From Alphaproteobacteria bacterium (GTDB lineage: Bacteria; Pseudomonadota; Alphaproteobacteria; Sphingomonadales; JAKSBY01), in assembly GCA_021774625.1 (NCBI GenBank), contig JAJFIV010000005.1, positions 36,258 to 100,257 of the forward strand: DNA of 64,000 nt, written 5' to 3'. Positions 17,090 through 27,530 of the stretch are shown here, in pieces (position 1 is the first letter of the stretch; every line of letters begins with the position of its first letter). The position numbers were made by a program, and so were the translations under genes. The notes under the pieces were generated by a model. That model saw nothing but the letters and a program-made list of their open reading frames with translations. It was not told the DNA's origin and made no database searches.

Positions 17090-17236
17090 ATGAACCTCCG
17101 AAGGTGCTCAGAGGCGCCTTGCCCGCCGAAAGACGTCCCGGAATGGACCAATATGAACCAGGATTGGGTCAAGGGCAACGCCAATGCCCGCACCCGGCTT
17201 TATAACCAATTGATCCGTGCAGAGCTTGAAATCTAG
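17090..17236 (+). CDS. Small hypothetical ORF (48 aa)
   Basis: The open frame [45 protein letters not shown] fits the gap between two minus-strand genes and has protein-like composition towards its end. There is no signal peptide and no clear ribosome site. The last bases overlap the 3' end of the MFS gene. I do not recognise it. It may be a small conserved protein or the relic of a longer gene. Confidence 0.3.
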   Translation: MNLRRCSEAPCPPKDVPEWTNMNQDWVKGNANARTRLYNQLIRAELEI

Positions 17237-18471
17237 GGTCCCGGTTTCTGCACCGTCCGAAGGCCCCGGAATAATGGCCACAGGCTGAGAAGGGTAAGAA
17301 CCGCCGCCGTCATGAAGGCCGCGCCCGGGAAATAAACCGGCGCGCCCGGCGCCGAAAAATACCCGAAAATATGAAGCATCGACCAGGGGCCGATGATCAT
17401 GGTGAGGGCCATCAGACTCGACATGGCCCCCTGCAGCTCGCCCTGCTGGTTTTTCGGCACCGCATTGGACATCACGCCCTGCATGGCTGGACCGGTAATA
17501 CCGGCAATGGCGGTGGTCACAATGATCACATAAACCATCCAGCCTTCGGTCGCGAACGCATAGGCGACAAAGGCCAGCATCATAACAACGATACCGAAAA
17601 AGGCAGCGCGCCGTTCCCCCATTTTTGGAATGAGAACCCGGGTCAGCCCGCCCTGGACGATTGCCGCCGTTACACCGATTAACGCGAGAGAAAATCCGAT
17701 TTCCCGTTCCGACCAGCTGAATTTCTCAATCCCGTAATAGGACCAGGTGCTGGGAAGCGAGGTATGGGCAAGCTGAAACAGAAAAATAGCCGCCGCCAGG
17801 CCGAATACCACCGGAAAGGCCCGCATTTGCACCAGGCTGCCCACGGGGTTGGCGCGGGTCAGCGAAAACGGCCGCCGGTCCTCTTCGGCAAGCGTTTCGG
17901 GTAAAACAAAGATGCCGTAGAGCATATTGATAAAGGCAAGACCCGCCGCCGCAAAAAAGGGCATGCGGGGATCATATTCGCCCAAAAAGCCGCCAATCAC
18001 CGGTCCGAATATGAAGCCGAGTCCGAAAGCGGCCCCGATCAGGCCGAAATTCTGCGCTTTCTTTTCGGGCGGACTGACATCGGCAATATAGGCGTTGGCG
18101 GTGGAAAAGGTCGCGGCGAACGCGCCCGACATGATCCGGCCAAAAAACAGCCAGCCCAGCGTGGTCGCAAAACCCATAATCAGATAATCGACAAAATATC
18201 CGAACAGGGAAAGCAAAAGAACGGGCCGGCGGCCGAAGCGGTCACTGAGATTGCCCATAACGGGCGAGATAAAAAACTGCATCACCGCATAAAGCGACAG
18301 GAGCCAGGCCCCGTATCCGGCAGCATCGCTGATATTTTCACCGGTCAGGCCCATGATCAGTTTTGGCATTACCGGCATGATGATGCTGAAACCCATCATA
18401 TCGATGAAAACCGTGACCAGAATGAAATAAAGCGCGTTCTTACCCGGTTTCCTCGCCATCATAGACCCCAA
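17233..18471 (-). CDS. MFS drug transporter, TetA/DHA1-like
   Basis: Proton antiporter of the major facilitator superfamily, 412 residues with twelve helices. The loop 2-3 signature [19 protein letters not shown] and the antiporter motif C region [21 protein letters not shown] place it with TetA-like DHA1 exporters. The start MGSMMARK has an alternative ATG three codons in. No TetR-type repressor adjoins it. The exported substrate is unknown; calling it a tetracycline pump would go beyond the evidence. Confidence 0.9.
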   Translation of the reverse strand: MGSMMARKPGKNALYFILVTVFIDMMGFSIIMPVMPKLIMGLTGENISDAAGYGAWLLSLYAVMQFFISPVMGNLSDRFGRRPVLLLSLFGYFVDYLIMGFATTLGWLFFGRIMSGAFAATFSTANAYIADVSPPEKKAQNFGLIGAAFGLGFIFGPVIGGFLGEYDPRMPFFAAAGLAFINMLYGIFVLPETLAEEDRRPFSLTRANPVGSLVQMRAFPVVFGLAAAIFLFQLAHTSLPSTWSYYGIEKFSWSEREIGFSLALIGVTAAIVQGGLTRVLIPKMGERRAAFFGIVVMMLAFVAYAFATEGWMVYVIIVTTAIAGITGPAMQGVMSNAVPKNQQGELQGAMSSLMALTMIIGPWSMLHIFGYFSAPGAPVYFPGAAFMTAAVLTLLSLWPLFRGLRTVQKPGP

Positions 18472-18637
18472 ACGACTTCTGTACTGTGCGCCAAGAGGGC
18501 CTGTTATATAGAAGAAGTCATTTAAGACGAAGCCGTTTTTCAGTTATTTAATCCGCAACAAAGCAGGATCGGCTTCCGGTTCTTTCTGCCTGCAGATGCC
18601 GTCAATGCAAGACATCCGCTCAGACACAGTCCTGACC

Positions 18638-20830
18638 CTAAGCCATATAAGCCGGCAGCCAGGACTGGTGGGCTGATTGCAGGTCGCTAAGGGTAATATC
18701 GAGGGCGCCACCGATCATCAGGCGCTCGCCCCCGACCCGGCCGATTTTCGTGGCGGGGATGCCGGTTGCGGTGATCTGATGCGACCTGCTTTCAGGCGCC
18801 GCAATCAGATAACGGGCCTGATCCTCGCCGAACAGGAGAGCATGAAGGGGCAGCGGACTGTCCTTCAATTCAATTTTCGCGCCCATCTTTCCAGCCATGC
18901 ACATTTCCGCCAATGCGACGGCGAGACCGCCGCCGGAGAGATCATGACAGGTATCGACAATACCCTCCGCGATAAGAGACCGGACGAAATCGCCATTTCT
19001 GCGCTCGGCCTCAAGGTCGACCGGCGGCGGCGCGCCTTCGTTCCCGCCGATCACCTCTTTCAGATAAAGCGAGGCCCCGAGATGGCCGTTGCTTTCGCCG
19101 ATCAGAAAGATTACATCGCCTTCGCGCTTGAAGCTGATGGTGGCCATGCGGTTGATGTCATCCAGCAGACCGACGCCGCCAATGGCCGGGGTCGGCAGGA
19201 TACCTTTGCCGTTGGTCTCGTTATAAAGCGACACATTGCCGGACACGACCGGATAGTCGAGAATGGCGCAGGCTTCCGCCATGCCCTCGATACAGCCCGC
19301 GAACTGACCCATGATATCGGGCCGTTCGGGGTTGCCAAAATTCATGCAATCGGTGATGGCGAGCGGCTTTGCCCCCACCGCCGTGATGTTGCGCCAGGTT
19401 TCCGCCACCGCCTGCCTGCCGCCTTCGACGGGGTCGGCATAGCAATAGCGCGGCGTACAGTCGGTGGAAATGGCGAGGCCCTTGTTTGTGCCATGAACCC
19501 GGACCACCGCCGCATCGCCGCCGGGGCGCTGGACGGTGTCGGCCATGACCATGTGATCATACTGTTCCCAGATCCAGCGGCGGGAGGAAAGATTGGGCCC
19601 GCCAATCAGCTTCAAAAGTGCTTCCGCCGGATCATTGGTGGCAGGTACATCATGGGGATCGAGATAAGGCCGGGCCGCCGGAATCTGATAGGGCCGCTTG
19701 TAGGACGGCGCATCATCGACCAGCGATGAGATAGGCATGTCGCCCGCCACCTCGCCTTTGAAGGTCAGGGTCAGATTGCCGGTATCGGTGATCCTGCCGA
19801 TGACCGCGAAATCCAGATCCCACTTTTCGAAGATGGCGCGGGCAAAATCCTCGCGGCCCGGCTTCAGAACCATCAGCATGCGTTCCTGGGATTCGGACAG
19901 GCACATCTCATAGGGCGTCATGTTTTCTTCGCGCTGGGGCACTTTATCGAGATCCAGCTCAAACCCCACCCCGCCCTTGGAAGCCATTTCAACGCTGGAA
20001 CTTGTCAGCCCCGCCGCGCCCATATCCTGAATGGCGATAATGGCGTCCGACGCCATCAGTTCCAGACAGGCTTCGATCAGCAGCTTTTCCGTGAAGGGGT
20101 CGCCGACCTGGACGGTGGGGCGTTTTTCCTCCGAATCTTCCGTGAATTCCGCAGACGCCATGGTGGCGCCATGGATGCCGTCGCGTCCGGTTTTCGATCC
20201 CACATAGACCACCGGATTGCCGATGCCGGCGGCGGCGGAATAAAAAATCCTGTCCGTATCCGCCACGCCCACGGTCATGGCATTGACCAGGATATTACCG
20301 TTATAGCTTTCATCGAAGTCGGTCTCGCCGCCCACGGTGGGCACGCCGACGCAATTGCCGTAACCGCCGATGCCGGCGACAACGCCAGCAACCAGATGCC
20401 GGGTCTTCGGATGATCGGGCGAGCCAAACCGCAGCGCGTTCATATTGGCGACGGGCCGGGCGCCCATGGTGAAGACATCGCGTAAGATTCCGCCGACCCC
20501 GGTCGCGGCCCCCTGATAGGGTTCGATAAAGCTCGGATGATTGTGGCTTTCCATCTTGAAAATCGCCGCCTTGCCGTCACCAATATCGATCACCCCGGCA
20601 TTTTCCCCCGGCCCCTGAATGACCCAGGGCGCGGCTGTCGGCAGCTTTTTCAGATGCACCTTGGAGGATTTATAGGAACAATGTTCCGACCACATGACGG
20701 AATAAATTCCGAGCTCCGTGATATTGGGCTCGCGGCCCAGCGCCTCCAGAATACGCTGATATTCATCCGCCGTCAGGCCATGTTCGGCGACAAGCTCGGG
20801 GGTGATGGGCTGGGCGATAGCACGTGTCAT
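18638..20830 (-). CDS. purL: Phosphoribosylformylglycinamidine synthase, large subunit
   Basis: Catalyses the ATP-dependent conversion of FGAR to FGAM in purine biosynthesis, using ammonia supplied by PurQ. The 730-residue size is the small-type PurL that needs PurS and PurQ as separate subunits, and both are encoded just upstream. Recognisable segments include [17 protein letters not shown] near residue 45, [21 protein letters not shown] near 93 and the second AIRS-type domain with [16 protein letters not shown]. It is the last gene of the purC-purS-purQ-purL run, starting 14 bp after purQ. Confidence 0.97.
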   Translation of the reverse strand: MTRAIAQPITPELVAEHGLTADEYQRILEALGREPNITELGIYSVMWSEHCSYKSSKVHLKKLPTAAPWVIQGPGENAGVIDIGDGKAAIFKMESHNHPSFIEPYQGAATGVGGILRDVFTMGARPVANMNALRFGSPDHPKTRHLVAGVVAGIGGYGNCVGVPTVGGETDFDESYNGNILVNAMTVGVADTDRIFYSAAAGIGNPVVYVGSKTGRDGIHGATMASAEFTEDSEEKRPTVQVGDPFTEKLLIEACLELMASDAIIAIQDMGAAGLTSSSVEMASKGGVGFELDLDKVPQREENMTPYEMCLSESQERMLMVLKPGREDFARAIFEKWDLDFAVIGRITDTGNLTLTFKGEVAGDMPISSLVDDAPSYKRPYQIPAARPYLDPHDVPATNDPAEALLKLIGGPNLSSRRWIWEQYDHMVMADTVQRPGGDAAVVRVHGTNKGLAISTDCTPRYCYADPVEGGRQAVAETWRNITAVGAKPLAITDCMNFGNPERPDIMGQFAGCIEGMAEACAILDYPVVSGNVSLYNETNGKGILPTPAIGGVGLLDDINRMATISFKREGDVIFLIGESNGHLGASLYLKEVIGGNEGAPPPVDLEAERRNGDFVRSLIAEGIVDTCHDLSGGGLAVALAEMCMAGKMGAKIELKDSPLPLHALLFGEDQARYLIAAPESRSHQITATGIPATKIGRVGGERLMIGGALDITLSDLQSAHQSWLPAYMA

Positions 20831-20844
20831 GAAAATAAAAAACC

Positions 20845-21525
20845 TTAAGCAGTCACAAGGGCATTCAGCAGGCTTTCGAAAAGCCTGCGGCCGTCGGTGC
20901 CGCCCCCAAAACCGCTCTGCGCGGGCTCAATGAGCCGTTCGGGATGCGGCATCATGCCGAGCACATTGCCCTTCGTATTGAGAATACCGGCAATATCGCG
21001 GGCGGAGCCGTTGGGGTTGTCGAGATAGCGGAACGCCACCCGGCCCTCGCCTTCCAGCCGGTCGAGGGTCTCACTGTCGGCGAAATAATTGCCGTCATGA
21101 TGGGCGACGGGAATGGTGATTTCCTGGCCCGCCTTATAAGCATTGGTGAAGATACTGTCAGCATTTTCGACCCGGAGCCCCACATCCCGGCAGACAAAAT
21201 GCAGATCGGCATTGCGCATCAGCGCCCCCGGCAAAAGGCCGGTTTCCGTCAGCACCTGAAAGCCGTTACAGACTCCGAGGGTGGGCCCGCCGTCACTTGC
21301 GCGGCTGACCACTTCCCGCATAATCGGCGAGCGCGCCGCCATGGCGCCGGAGCGCAGATAATCGCCGTAGGAAAACCCGCCGGGCAGCGCAATGAAATCC
21401 ACGTCCGGCAGGTGCGTTTCCTTATGCCAGACCATATGGACCGGTCCGCCCGTGATCTGCTGCAGCGCAACCGCAATATCCCGGTCGCAATTGGATCCCG
21501 GAAAAACGATAACGGCTGATCTCAT
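20845..21525 (-). CDS. purQ: Phosphoribosylformylglycinamidine synthase, glutaminase subunit
   Basis: Class I glutamine amidotransferase of 226 residues that releases ammonia for PurL. The nucleophile Cys is in [11 protein letters not shown] (about residue 87), and the His-Glu pair is in [11 protein letters not shown] near the C-terminus. The conserved start [13 protein letters not shown] is intact. It is separated from purS by 120 bp containing a REP-like palindrome, and is followed closely by purL. Confidence 0.97.
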   Translation of the reverse strand: MRSAVIVFPGSNCDRDIAVALQQITGGPVHMVWHKETHLPDVDFIALPGGFSYGDYLRSGAMAARSPIMREVVSRASDGGPTLGVCNGFQVLTETGLLPGALMRNADLHFVCRDVGLRVENADSIFTNAYKAGQEITIPVAHHDGNYFADSETLDRLEGEGRVAFRYLDNPNGSARDIAGILNTKGNVLGMMPHPERLIEPAQSGFGGGTDGRRLFESLLNALVTA

Positions 21526-21546
21526 GACGGGGTTCTCCGATGGCCG

Positions 21547-21624
21547 CCCTTCGACAGGCTCAGGGCGAACGTGCGTGCTTGATATGGCGGCCGAACAAAC
21601 CGTTCGGGCGGAGCGTGTCGAAAC
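21547..21624. repeat. REP-like palindromic repeat
   Basis: The arm CCTTCGACAGGCTCAGGGCG and the facing arm CGTTCGGGCGGAGCGTGTCGAA form the widespread TTCGACA...CTCAGGGCGAACG intergenic repeat of proteobacteria. It sits inside the purine operon between purS and purQ, where it could act as an RNA-processing or attenuation hairpin. A more decayed copy is at 33895-33945. Confidence 0.75.
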
Positions 21625-21645
21625 CCGGATGCCGAAACGATTCCC

Positions 21646-21888
21646 TCAGCCCTCAAGTTCAATGGCATAATTTTCAATCACCGTATTGGCGAGCAGTTTT
21701 TTACACATGGCGTCGACCGAGGCCTCGGCCTTTGCGCGGTCGGTCTCAACCAGGTCCAGTTCAATCACCTTGCCCTGGCGCACATGGCCGACCCCTGAAA
21801 AACCGAGCGAGCCCAGCGCGTGTTCAATGGCCTTGCCCTGCGGGTCGAGCACCCCGGATTTCAGCGTGACATGAACGCGAGCCTTCAT
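21646..21888 (-). CDS. purS: Phosphoribosylformylglycinamidine synthase subunit PurS
   Basis: Small bridging subunit (80 residues) of the three-part FGAM synthase, needed for PurL-PurQ assembly and ammonia channelling. The sequence [24 protein letters not shown] is the standard PurS opening, and LANTVIENY ends it. Its start overlaps the stop of purC by 4 bp (ATGA), so the two are translationally coupled. Confidence 0.96.
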   Translation of the reverse strand: MKARVHVTLKSGVLDPQGKAIEHALGSLGFSGVGHVRQGKVIELDLVETDRAKAEASVDAMCKKLLANTVIENYAIELEG

Positions 21889-22655
21889 TTGCCCACCGCT
21901 TTGATGCCGGCGCCGTTATTGCCTTCCGCCTCCTCGGGCAGAACGCCGAGCCGGCGGGCCACTTCCTGATAGGCCTCCACTTCGCCGCCAAGATCGCGGC
22001 GGAAGCGGTCCTTGTCCAGTTTCTCCATGGTTTTGATGTCCCAGAAGCGGCAGCTGTCCGGGCTGATCTCATCGGCCAGCAGCAGTTCAATGCCGTCATC
22101 CGTGTAATGACGCCCGAACTCCAGTTTGAAATCGATAAGCTTGATGCCGATGGCGGCGAAAATGCCGGACATGATGTCATTGACCCGGAGCGCCGTTGCG
22201 GTGATTTCGTCCAGTTCCTCCTCGGATGCCCAGCCGAATGCCAGCACATGCTCTTCGGCGATCAGCGGGTCGCCGAGCGCATCGTCTTTCAAACAAAATT
22301 CAACAATGGCGCGCGACAGCGGCGTGCCTTCCTCAATGCCGAGCCGTTTTGACATGGAACCCGCCGCCACGTTGCGGACGATGATTTCCAGCGGCACAAT
22401 ATCCACCTTTTTCACCAGCTGTTCCCGCATATTGACGCGCTTGATGAAGTGGGTAGGAATGCCCATGCCTTCCAGAATGCCGTAAATATGTTCGGAAATC
22501 CGGTTATTGATCACGCCCTTGCCGGAAATCGAGCCCTTTTTCTGCGCATTGAAGGCCGTGGCGTCGTCCTTGAAATACTGAATAATTGTCCCCGGCTCCG
22601 GCCCTTCATAAAGAATTTTAGCCTTGCCTTCGTAAATTTGTCTGCGCCGCGACAT
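21885..22655 (-). CDS. purC: SAICAR synthetase
   Basis: Phosphoribosylaminoimidazole-succinocarboxamide synthase, 256 residues, joining aspartate to CAIR in purine synthesis. Signature stretches are [28 protein letters not shown] at the N-terminus, [18 protein letters not shown] near 95 and [11 protein letters not shown] near 175. It is the first gene of the leftward purine operon and is divergent from the ATPase-inhibitor gene; the 195-bp gap between them holds both promoters. Confidence 0.97.
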   Translation of the reverse strand: MSRRRQIYEGKAKILYEGPEPGTIIQYFKDDATAFNAQKKGSISGKGVINNRISEHIYGILEGMGIPTHFIKRVNMREQLVKKVDIVPLEIIVRNVAAGSMSKRLGIEEGTPLSRAIVEFCLKDDALGDPLIAEEHVLAFGWASEEELDEITATALRVNDIMSGIFAAIGIKLIDFKLEFGRHYTDDGIELLLADEISPDSCRFWDIKTMEKLDKDRFRRDLGGEVEAYQEVARRLGVLPEEAEGNNGAGIKAVGK

Positions 22656-22850
22656 GCTATCTAGCCCTTAAATTTATGTGGTCCGGCTGCCCGCTGCCGG
22701 AAGAGCCGGGACCATACAAGATGTAGATTTTCAGTGCAACGCAAACCGGATGAAATTTTGCTGTTTTATGTCGCTTCCATGGTTGCTTCTTGGCCTGCAT
22801 GTGACTATTTGTCTTGATGCGCCCCATCGGACATAAAAAGGAAGGTTTCC

Positions 22851-23177
22851 ATGAGCCAGTTTGACAGCCGCAAAAAAGGTTTCGAATCGAAATTCGCCCA
22901 TGATCAGGAATTGCAGTTCAAAGCCGCCGCCCGGCGCAACAAACTGCTCGGCCTGTGGGCGGCGGATCTGATGGGCATGACCGAAACGAACGCGGCAGCT
23001 TATTATAAAGAGGTTATCAAGGCCGATTTCGAGGAAGCCGGCGATGAAGACGTTTACCGCAAGATCAAGGGCGATCTGGACGCCAAAGGCATTGATATTT
23101 CCGAACACCGCATCCGTAAAGCCATGGAGGATCTGATGCGTGACGCCCGGCAGCAGATTTTGAAAGAAGTGAAATAG
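22851..23177 (+). CDS. ATP synthase zeta inhibitor subunit (DUF1476)
   Basis: 108-residue helical protein of the DUF1476 family. In Paracoccus and other alphaproteobacteria this family is known as the zeta subunit, a natural inhibitor of F1 ATP hydrolysis analogous to mitochondrial IF1. The conserved opening FDSRKKGFESKFAHDQELQFKA, which carries the inhibitory region, is intact. The four-helix body (LLGLWAADLMG, YYKEVIKADFEEAGDEDV, ISEHRIRKAMEDLM) follows. AGGAAGG stands upstream of the ATG. The neighbourhood next to purC is usual for the class. Confidence 0.92.
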   Translation: MSQFDSRKKGFESKFAHDQELQFKAAARRNKLLGLWAADLMGMTETNAAAYYKEVIKADFEEAGDEDVYRKIKGDLDAKGIDISEHRIRKAMEDLMRDARQQILKEVK

Positions 23178-23456
23178 CCGCCCGTTCCCGGTCCGGACTG
23201 ACCCGTCTTTCCAAACCTGATCCTCCGGGCCCGCTCATCCAGGCCGGCTGCCCGGGCCACGCCCTCCGTTCTCCCTCTCGCTTAAAGGCTCCCTTATCGT
23301 TTTTAAATTCCATTTTAGAATATTCTATAATAGGATTATAAAAATAAATATGTATGAGGAAACTCGGGGAACAGGCCGACACTGCGCAAACTTTTACAGT
23401 GACGGTGCGGGCAAGGTCCTGGTAAAAAGCAGACCGCACAAACAAAGAGGCATCCC

Positions 23457-24131
23457 ATGCATATAGGTTTAATCGGCGGGATTGGACCGGCGGCGACGGA
23501 ATTTTACTATCGCGGGCTGGTGAAGGCGCATAAGGATGCGGGCAAGGTCATGGACCTGACGATTGTTCACGCGGATTCCGGGACGGTTTACAAGAATTTC
23601 CGGGCGGGCCGGGTCGCCGCGCAGGTCGAAAATTTCCTGATTTTTATTGAGCGGTTGCAGGCGGCGGGGGCGGAGGCGGTGGCGGTCACCGCGCTTGCCG
23701 CCCATTATTGCATCCGGGAGCTGGAGGCGGCCTCGCCGCTTCCCGTCATCAACAGTCTTCCTGTTCTGAATGATTATTTCAAGGCGCAGGGCCTTAAGAC
23801 AATCGGCCTTCTGGGTACTGACAGGGTCATGGAATCACATCTTTATGGCGGTGTAGATTCTGTGAAAATTGTCATTCCGGCCGGCGGTGAATTTACTGCC
23901 GTGCATGACGCCTATATCACCATGGCGCTTTCGGGCTTTGCCACCGAGGAGCAGCGCGTGCTGTTATTCGCCGCGGCCCGCAAGCTTTGTGAAGAGGAGG
24001 GCGCCGGGGCCGTCGCGCTTGGCGGCACCGATCTTTTTATGGCCTTTGACGGCCATGACTGCGGCTGTCCGGTCATCGACTGCGCCACTGTTCATCTTGA
24101 AGCCATCGCAAAGATAGCGATGGGGGTTTAG
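23457..24131 (+). CDS. Aspartate/glutamate racemase-like protein lacking both catalytic cysteines
   Basis: A 224-residue cytoplasmic protein of the Asp/Glu racemase superfamily: the opening IGLIGGIGPAATEFYYRGL and the two-lobed alpha/beta pattern are clear. In active racemases two cysteines occur in CNTAH and GCTE contexts. Here the first site reads VTALAAHYC and the second LGGTDLF, so neither canonical cysteine is in place. It may use another chemistry or bind rather than racemise. It is preceded by an AT-rich 278-bp intergenic region (23178-23456) with nothing else recognised. Confidence 0.8.
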   Translation: MHIGLIGGIGPAATEFYYRGLVKAHKDAGKVMDLTIVHADSGTVYKNFRAGRVAAQVENFLIFIERLQAAGAEAVAVTALAAHYCIRELEAASPLPVINSLPVLNDYFKAQGLKTIGLLGTDRVMESHLYGGVDSVKIVIPAGGEFTAVHDAYITMALSGFATEEQRVLLFAAARKLCEEEGAGAVALGGTDLFMAFDGHDCGCPVIDCATVHLEAIAKIAMGV

Positions 24132-24217
24132 CGCCTTTTGCGTTCGAGTCTCCTCTTGAAAATCCTTTGCGCCCGCGTCACACTCAAACGATTATTCATC
24201 ACAGGCAAAGCCTCTTT

Positions 24218-25462
24218 ATGCACCAGGCCCTCACCTCTCTCGCGCTGATCTGGGCCGCCGTCTTTGTCGCCAATGTGGCGGGGAGGATGACGCGGCTGAC
24301 GCCGGTTTTGTGGTTTCTGGCGGCGGGTGCAGTGATGGTCAATACAGGTGTTTTGCCCGCCGAGACCGACCCGTTCATTGCCGGCCTGTCCGAGCTAGGC
24401 ATAATCCTGATCATGTTCGCGCTGGGTTTTGAGGAAAGCACCGAAAATTTCATCGGCAGCATCAGGAAAAGCTGGGGCATTGCCTTTTTCGGAGCGCTGG
24501 CGCCTTTTGCCGCCGCCTATCTGGTGGCCGACTGGTTTTTTGATGATAGCAATATCGCGATTCTAAGCGGGCTGACCATGACAGCGACGGCGGTCTCCCT
24601 GACCATGGTGTCGCTGAAGAACGAGGGGCTGGCGAAATCGCCGGTGGCGACCCGGATCATGACCTCCGCCGTGCTGGATGATATCGCCTCCCTCGCCCTT
24701 GTTGCTATTCTGGTGCCGATTGCCAGCGGCGCGGGACCGGTAAATCTGACCACCGTTGCCCTGACCGCCGCAAAGGCCGTGCTGTTTTTTATACTGGTGA
24801 GCGTGCTGGGCGCCTGGTTTTTCCCGGAAAATGTAAAGGGCTGGGCGCGGCGCATCCCTCTGATCAACAGCTTCGGCATCCGGCATCTGATCGCATTTGG
24901 CCAGCATTCGACGCTGACGGTTCTGCTGCTGGCGCTCGGCGTCGGGCTGATTGCGCAGACCTTCGGTTTTCATCCGGCCATCGGCGCCTATATGGCGGGA
25001 CTGATCATCCGGGAGGAATATTTCACCGTGAAGGAGGCCCGCGGTTCATTTGACGATACCAAACGCATCGTGGATAATGTCGCCTATACCTGGATCGGGC
25101 CGGTATTTTTTGTGACCCTTGGCACCCGGATCCTCTTCGAGGCGGAAATTCTGATGGCGGTGATCCCGCAAATTCTGATTTTGACCGCAGGTATTTTTAT
25201 CGCACAGGTTACCTCCGCCGCTCTCGCGGCCCGCTATACCGGCGGCATGAACTGGTCGGGTTCGGTGATGATCGGTTTCGGCATGCTGGGCCGGGCCGAG
25301 CTGGCCTTCGTGGTGATGGATATAGCCTATGTGCAGAATGATATCCTGACGACGGAAGCCTTTTACATGCTGATGGCAACCGCCTTTTTCCTCAATATTC
25401 TGGTGCCCGTCACCATCGCGCTCTGGAAACCCGTTTATACGCGGGAGCCGGAGGGGCGCTAG
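24218..25462 (+). CDS. Cation:proton antiporter, CPA2 family
   Basis: Integral membrane antiporter of about 414 residues related to KefB/KefC and NapA-like Na+(K+)/H+ exchangers. It has about twelve helices, with ELGIILIMFALGFEES, SGLTMTATAVSLTMVSLK, SAVLDDIASLALVAI and GFHPAIGAYMAGLIIREE as typical elements; the aspartates in AVLDD are the likely ion site. The regulatory TrkA-N domain of KefC is absent, so it is the bare exchanger. I start at the ATG at 24218, since the longer frame uses TTG and adds a polar leader. It converges with the LysR gene, 2 bp apart. Confidence 0.9.
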   Translation: MHQALTSLALIWAAVFVANVAGRMTRLTPVLWFLAAGAVMVNTGVLPAETDPFIAGLSELGIILIMFALGFEESTENFIGSIRKSWGIAFFGALAPFAAAYLVADWFFDDSNIAILSGLTMTATAVSLTMVSLKNEGLAKSPVATRIMTSAVLDDIASLALVAILVPIASGAGPVNLTTVALTAAKAVLFFILVSVLGAWFFPENVKGWARRIPLINSFGIRHLIAFGQHSTLTVLLLALGVGLIAQTFGFHPAIGAYMAGLIIREEYFTVKEARGSFDDTKRIVDNVAYTWIGPVFFVTLGTRILFEAEILMAVIPQILILTAGIFIAQVTSAALAARYTGGMNWSGSVMIGFGMLGRAELAFVVMDIAYVQNDILTTEAFYMLMATAFFLNILVPVTIALWKPVYTREPEGR

Positions 25463-25464
25463 GT

Positions 25465-26358
25465 CTAGGACAGCGCCGCCCTCAGTCTCGGGGCGGCGAA
25501 ATCGACGAAGGCGCGGACCTTGGGAGCAATCAGGCGGCTTTGCGGATAAACAATCTGAACGGGGATCTCGGGCGGGCTGTATTGTTTTAAAATCCATTCC
25601 AGCTTTCCCGAGGCCAGCGCATCACGCACCATATAGCTGAGCGCCGGGGCAATCCCTTCCCCCGTCATCGCGGTATTGAGGCAGGCAGTGGCGTCATTTA
25701 TTTCAAATTTCGGCGTCAGGTGAATACGGCCAGGCCTGCCATTCCGCTGATAAGTCCATTCGTTATGCTGCATCAGGCCGGTGAAGGCGATGATGTCGTG
25801 CGTTTTCAGATCTTCCGGTGTGACAGGGCGGCCTTTTCTTTGCAGATAATTCGCGCACGACACCAGCATGGGGCGGATTGCCCCCACTTTGCGGGCAATC
25901 AGGGTGGAATCCGGCAGCTGTCCGATCCGGACGGCAAGATCAATCCCCTCCTCCACCAGATTGACCACCCGGTCCAGCAGCCGGACGGTGACGGTGACCT
26001 GGGGATATGCCTTCTGGAATGCTGTGACGATGGGCGTCAGGACCATTCGGCCAAAAGTGACGGAGGCGGTGATGGTCAGATGACCGGTGGGAATAGTGGC
26101 CTGCCCCGCCGCTTCACTTTCCGCGGCATCCAGATCAGCCAGAATGCGTCTGGCAGTTTCGAAGAGACGAAAACCGGGTTCGGTCAGGCTCACCCGCCGG
26201 GTCGTGCGGTTAAACAACTGCACGCCGAGCCTGTCCTCCAGCGCGGCAATACGGCGGGTGACGGCGGGGGGCGAACTATTGAGGCCGGCGGCGGCCCGGG
26301 CGAACGCGCCCGTTTCCGTCACCGCAACAAAAACTCTCAATTCCTCAAACCGATCCAT
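25465..26358 (-). CDS. LysR-family transcriptional regulator
   Basis: A 297-residue LTTR with an N-terminal winged helix ([46 protein letters not shown]) and the periplasmic-binding-like effector domain from about 90 to 295. The alphaproteobacterial/CrgA-like subgroup is suggested by the VTRRIAALE and RRVSLTE patterns. I start at the ATG at 26358, supported by GGA nine bases upstream. It is divergent from the truncated hydrolase and the PNPOx gene, which it probably controls. Confidence 0.92.
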   Translation of the reverse strand: MDRFEELRVFVAVTETGAFARAAAGLNSSPPAVTRRIAALEDRLGVQLFNRTTRRVSLTEPGFRLFETARRILADLDAAESEAAGQATIPTGHLTITASVTFGRMVLTPIVTAFQKAYPQVTVTVRLLDRVVNLVEEGIDLAVRIGQLPDSTLIARKVGAIRPMLVSCANYLQRKGRPVTPEDLKTHDIIAFTGLMQHNEWTYQRNGRPGRIHLTPKFEINDATACLNTAMTGEGIAPALSYMVRDALASGKLEWILKQYSPPEIPVQIVYPQSRLIAPKVRAFVDFAAPRLRAALS

Positions 26359-26479
26359 ATTTATTCCATTTATCGGAATAAATAATTGCATATTATCTAT
26401 ATTATTTCAATTCATAAACGATCTTACCTTCTCTCCCAGACGCCATGAGGCACTGATGTTCAGTTCACAGGAGAAGACA

Positions 26480-26881
26480 ATGACCCACGTAAAAAAATAT
26501 TTGAGCGATTTCTATGACAGAAAGAAACTGATCGCCGCAGTGATCCTGCAGACGGCTTCATTCGCTGCCGGCAGTGTTCCGGCTCTGGCGGACGGTCTCA
26601 ACAGCCCCGGACAGGTCCGCTATCGGACCGAAAACATTCAGGGCGCAGATGTGTTCTACCGGGAGGCAGGCCCCAGGCACGCGCCTACGGTACTGCTGTT
26701 GCACGGTTTTCCGACCTCGTCCCACATGTTCCGTGATCTTATTCCCGAACTGGCGGACCGTTATCATGTGATCGCCCCGGATTATCCGGGATTTGGTCAG
26801 AATATCGCAGGATTAAGACAAAACCGCACAGCCGGGCTGTTTACGGACAGCCGGGTCCGGGGCTTCAGGAGGATATCATGA
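26480..26881 (+). pseudogene. Truncated secreted alpha/beta hydrolase
   Basis: A good ribosome site (GGAG) precedes [14 protein letters not shown], a signal-peptide-like segment ([20 protein letters not shown]), and the N-terminal third of a haloalkane-dehalogenase/epoxide-hydrolase-type fold: [21 protein letters not shown] and [12 protein letters not shown]. At about 26795 similarity stops and 25 unrelated residues lead to a TGA that overlaps the next start (ATGA). The nucleophile elbow, acid and His are all missing, so it cannot be an active hydrolase. It looks like an internal deletion that left promoter and leader to drive the next gene. Confidence 0.75.
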
Positions 26882-27432
26882 CGCACAAATTTGCAGAAAT
26901 CGCCTTTACGCCGACTGTCAAGAAACTTCAGGAAGACTATGGCAGCCGCAAAAGCTACGCCCGCATGGAAGACGGCCCGGATCGCAACAATGTGATCACC
27001 GGGCGGGAAGCCGCCTTCATCGCCGCCCGCGACAGTTTCTATATGGCCACCGTCAGTGAAACGGGCTGGCCCTATATTCAGCACCGGGGCGGACCGAAAG
27101 GGTTTCTGACCGTGCTTGACGAGCATACCCTCGGCTTTGCCGATTTTCGCGGCAACAAACAATATGTCAGCACCGGTAACCTGATGAACGAAGACCGCGT
27201 TTCGCTGATCCTGATGGACTATCCCAACCGGACGCGGCTGAAAATTTTCGGCCGCACCCGGATAATAGGACTTGAGGACATGGCTCTGCTTGCCAAACTG
27301 GAAAGGCCCGACTATAAGGCCGTGGTTGAACGCGGCATGATCATCCGCATCGAGGGCTTTGACTGGAACTGCCCGCAGCATATTACACCGCGTTTCACGG
27401 CTGAAGAATTTGCGGAAAATCTAAAATTTTAA
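26878..27432 (+). CDS. Pyridoxamine 5'-phosphate oxidase family flavoprotein
   Basis: A 184-residue split-barrel flavin-binding protein of the PNPOx-like superfamily. [24 protein letters not shown] gives the barrel strands around the flavin, and [23 protein letters not shown] and [10 protein letters not shown] the rest. The family includes general nitro- or FMN-dependent reductases, so the substrate is unclear. AGGA stands seven bases upstream of the ATG. It overlaps the truncated hydrolase frame by 4 bp and probably shares its LysR-controlled promoter. Confidence 0.88.
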   Translation: MTHKFAEIAFTPTVKKLQEDYGSRKSYARMEDGPDRNNVITGREAAFIAARDSFYMATVSETGWPYIQHRGGPKGFLTVLDEHTLGFADFRGNKQYVSTGNLMNEDRVSLILMDYPNRTRLKIFGRTRIIGLEDMALLAKLERPDYKAVVERGMIIRIEGFDWNCPQHITPRFTAEEFAENLKF

Positions 27433-27530
27433 AAAAATTGGAATGATCTGACAGTGCTGTCCGTCCTTGCTGCGACGGGGCCAACACCCTCAACACACAG
27501 GCAAAAATCTCAGGCAAAAAAGGAAAGAGT

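Noticed and set aside
17233..18471. Specific tetracycline-resistance call for the MFS pump
   Set aside because: The family similarity is general to DHA1 exporters; no TetR neighbour supports a drug-specific claim.
24141..24166. tRNA-like TTCGAGTC near 24,146
   Set aside because: No acceptor or anticodon stem can be folded around it.
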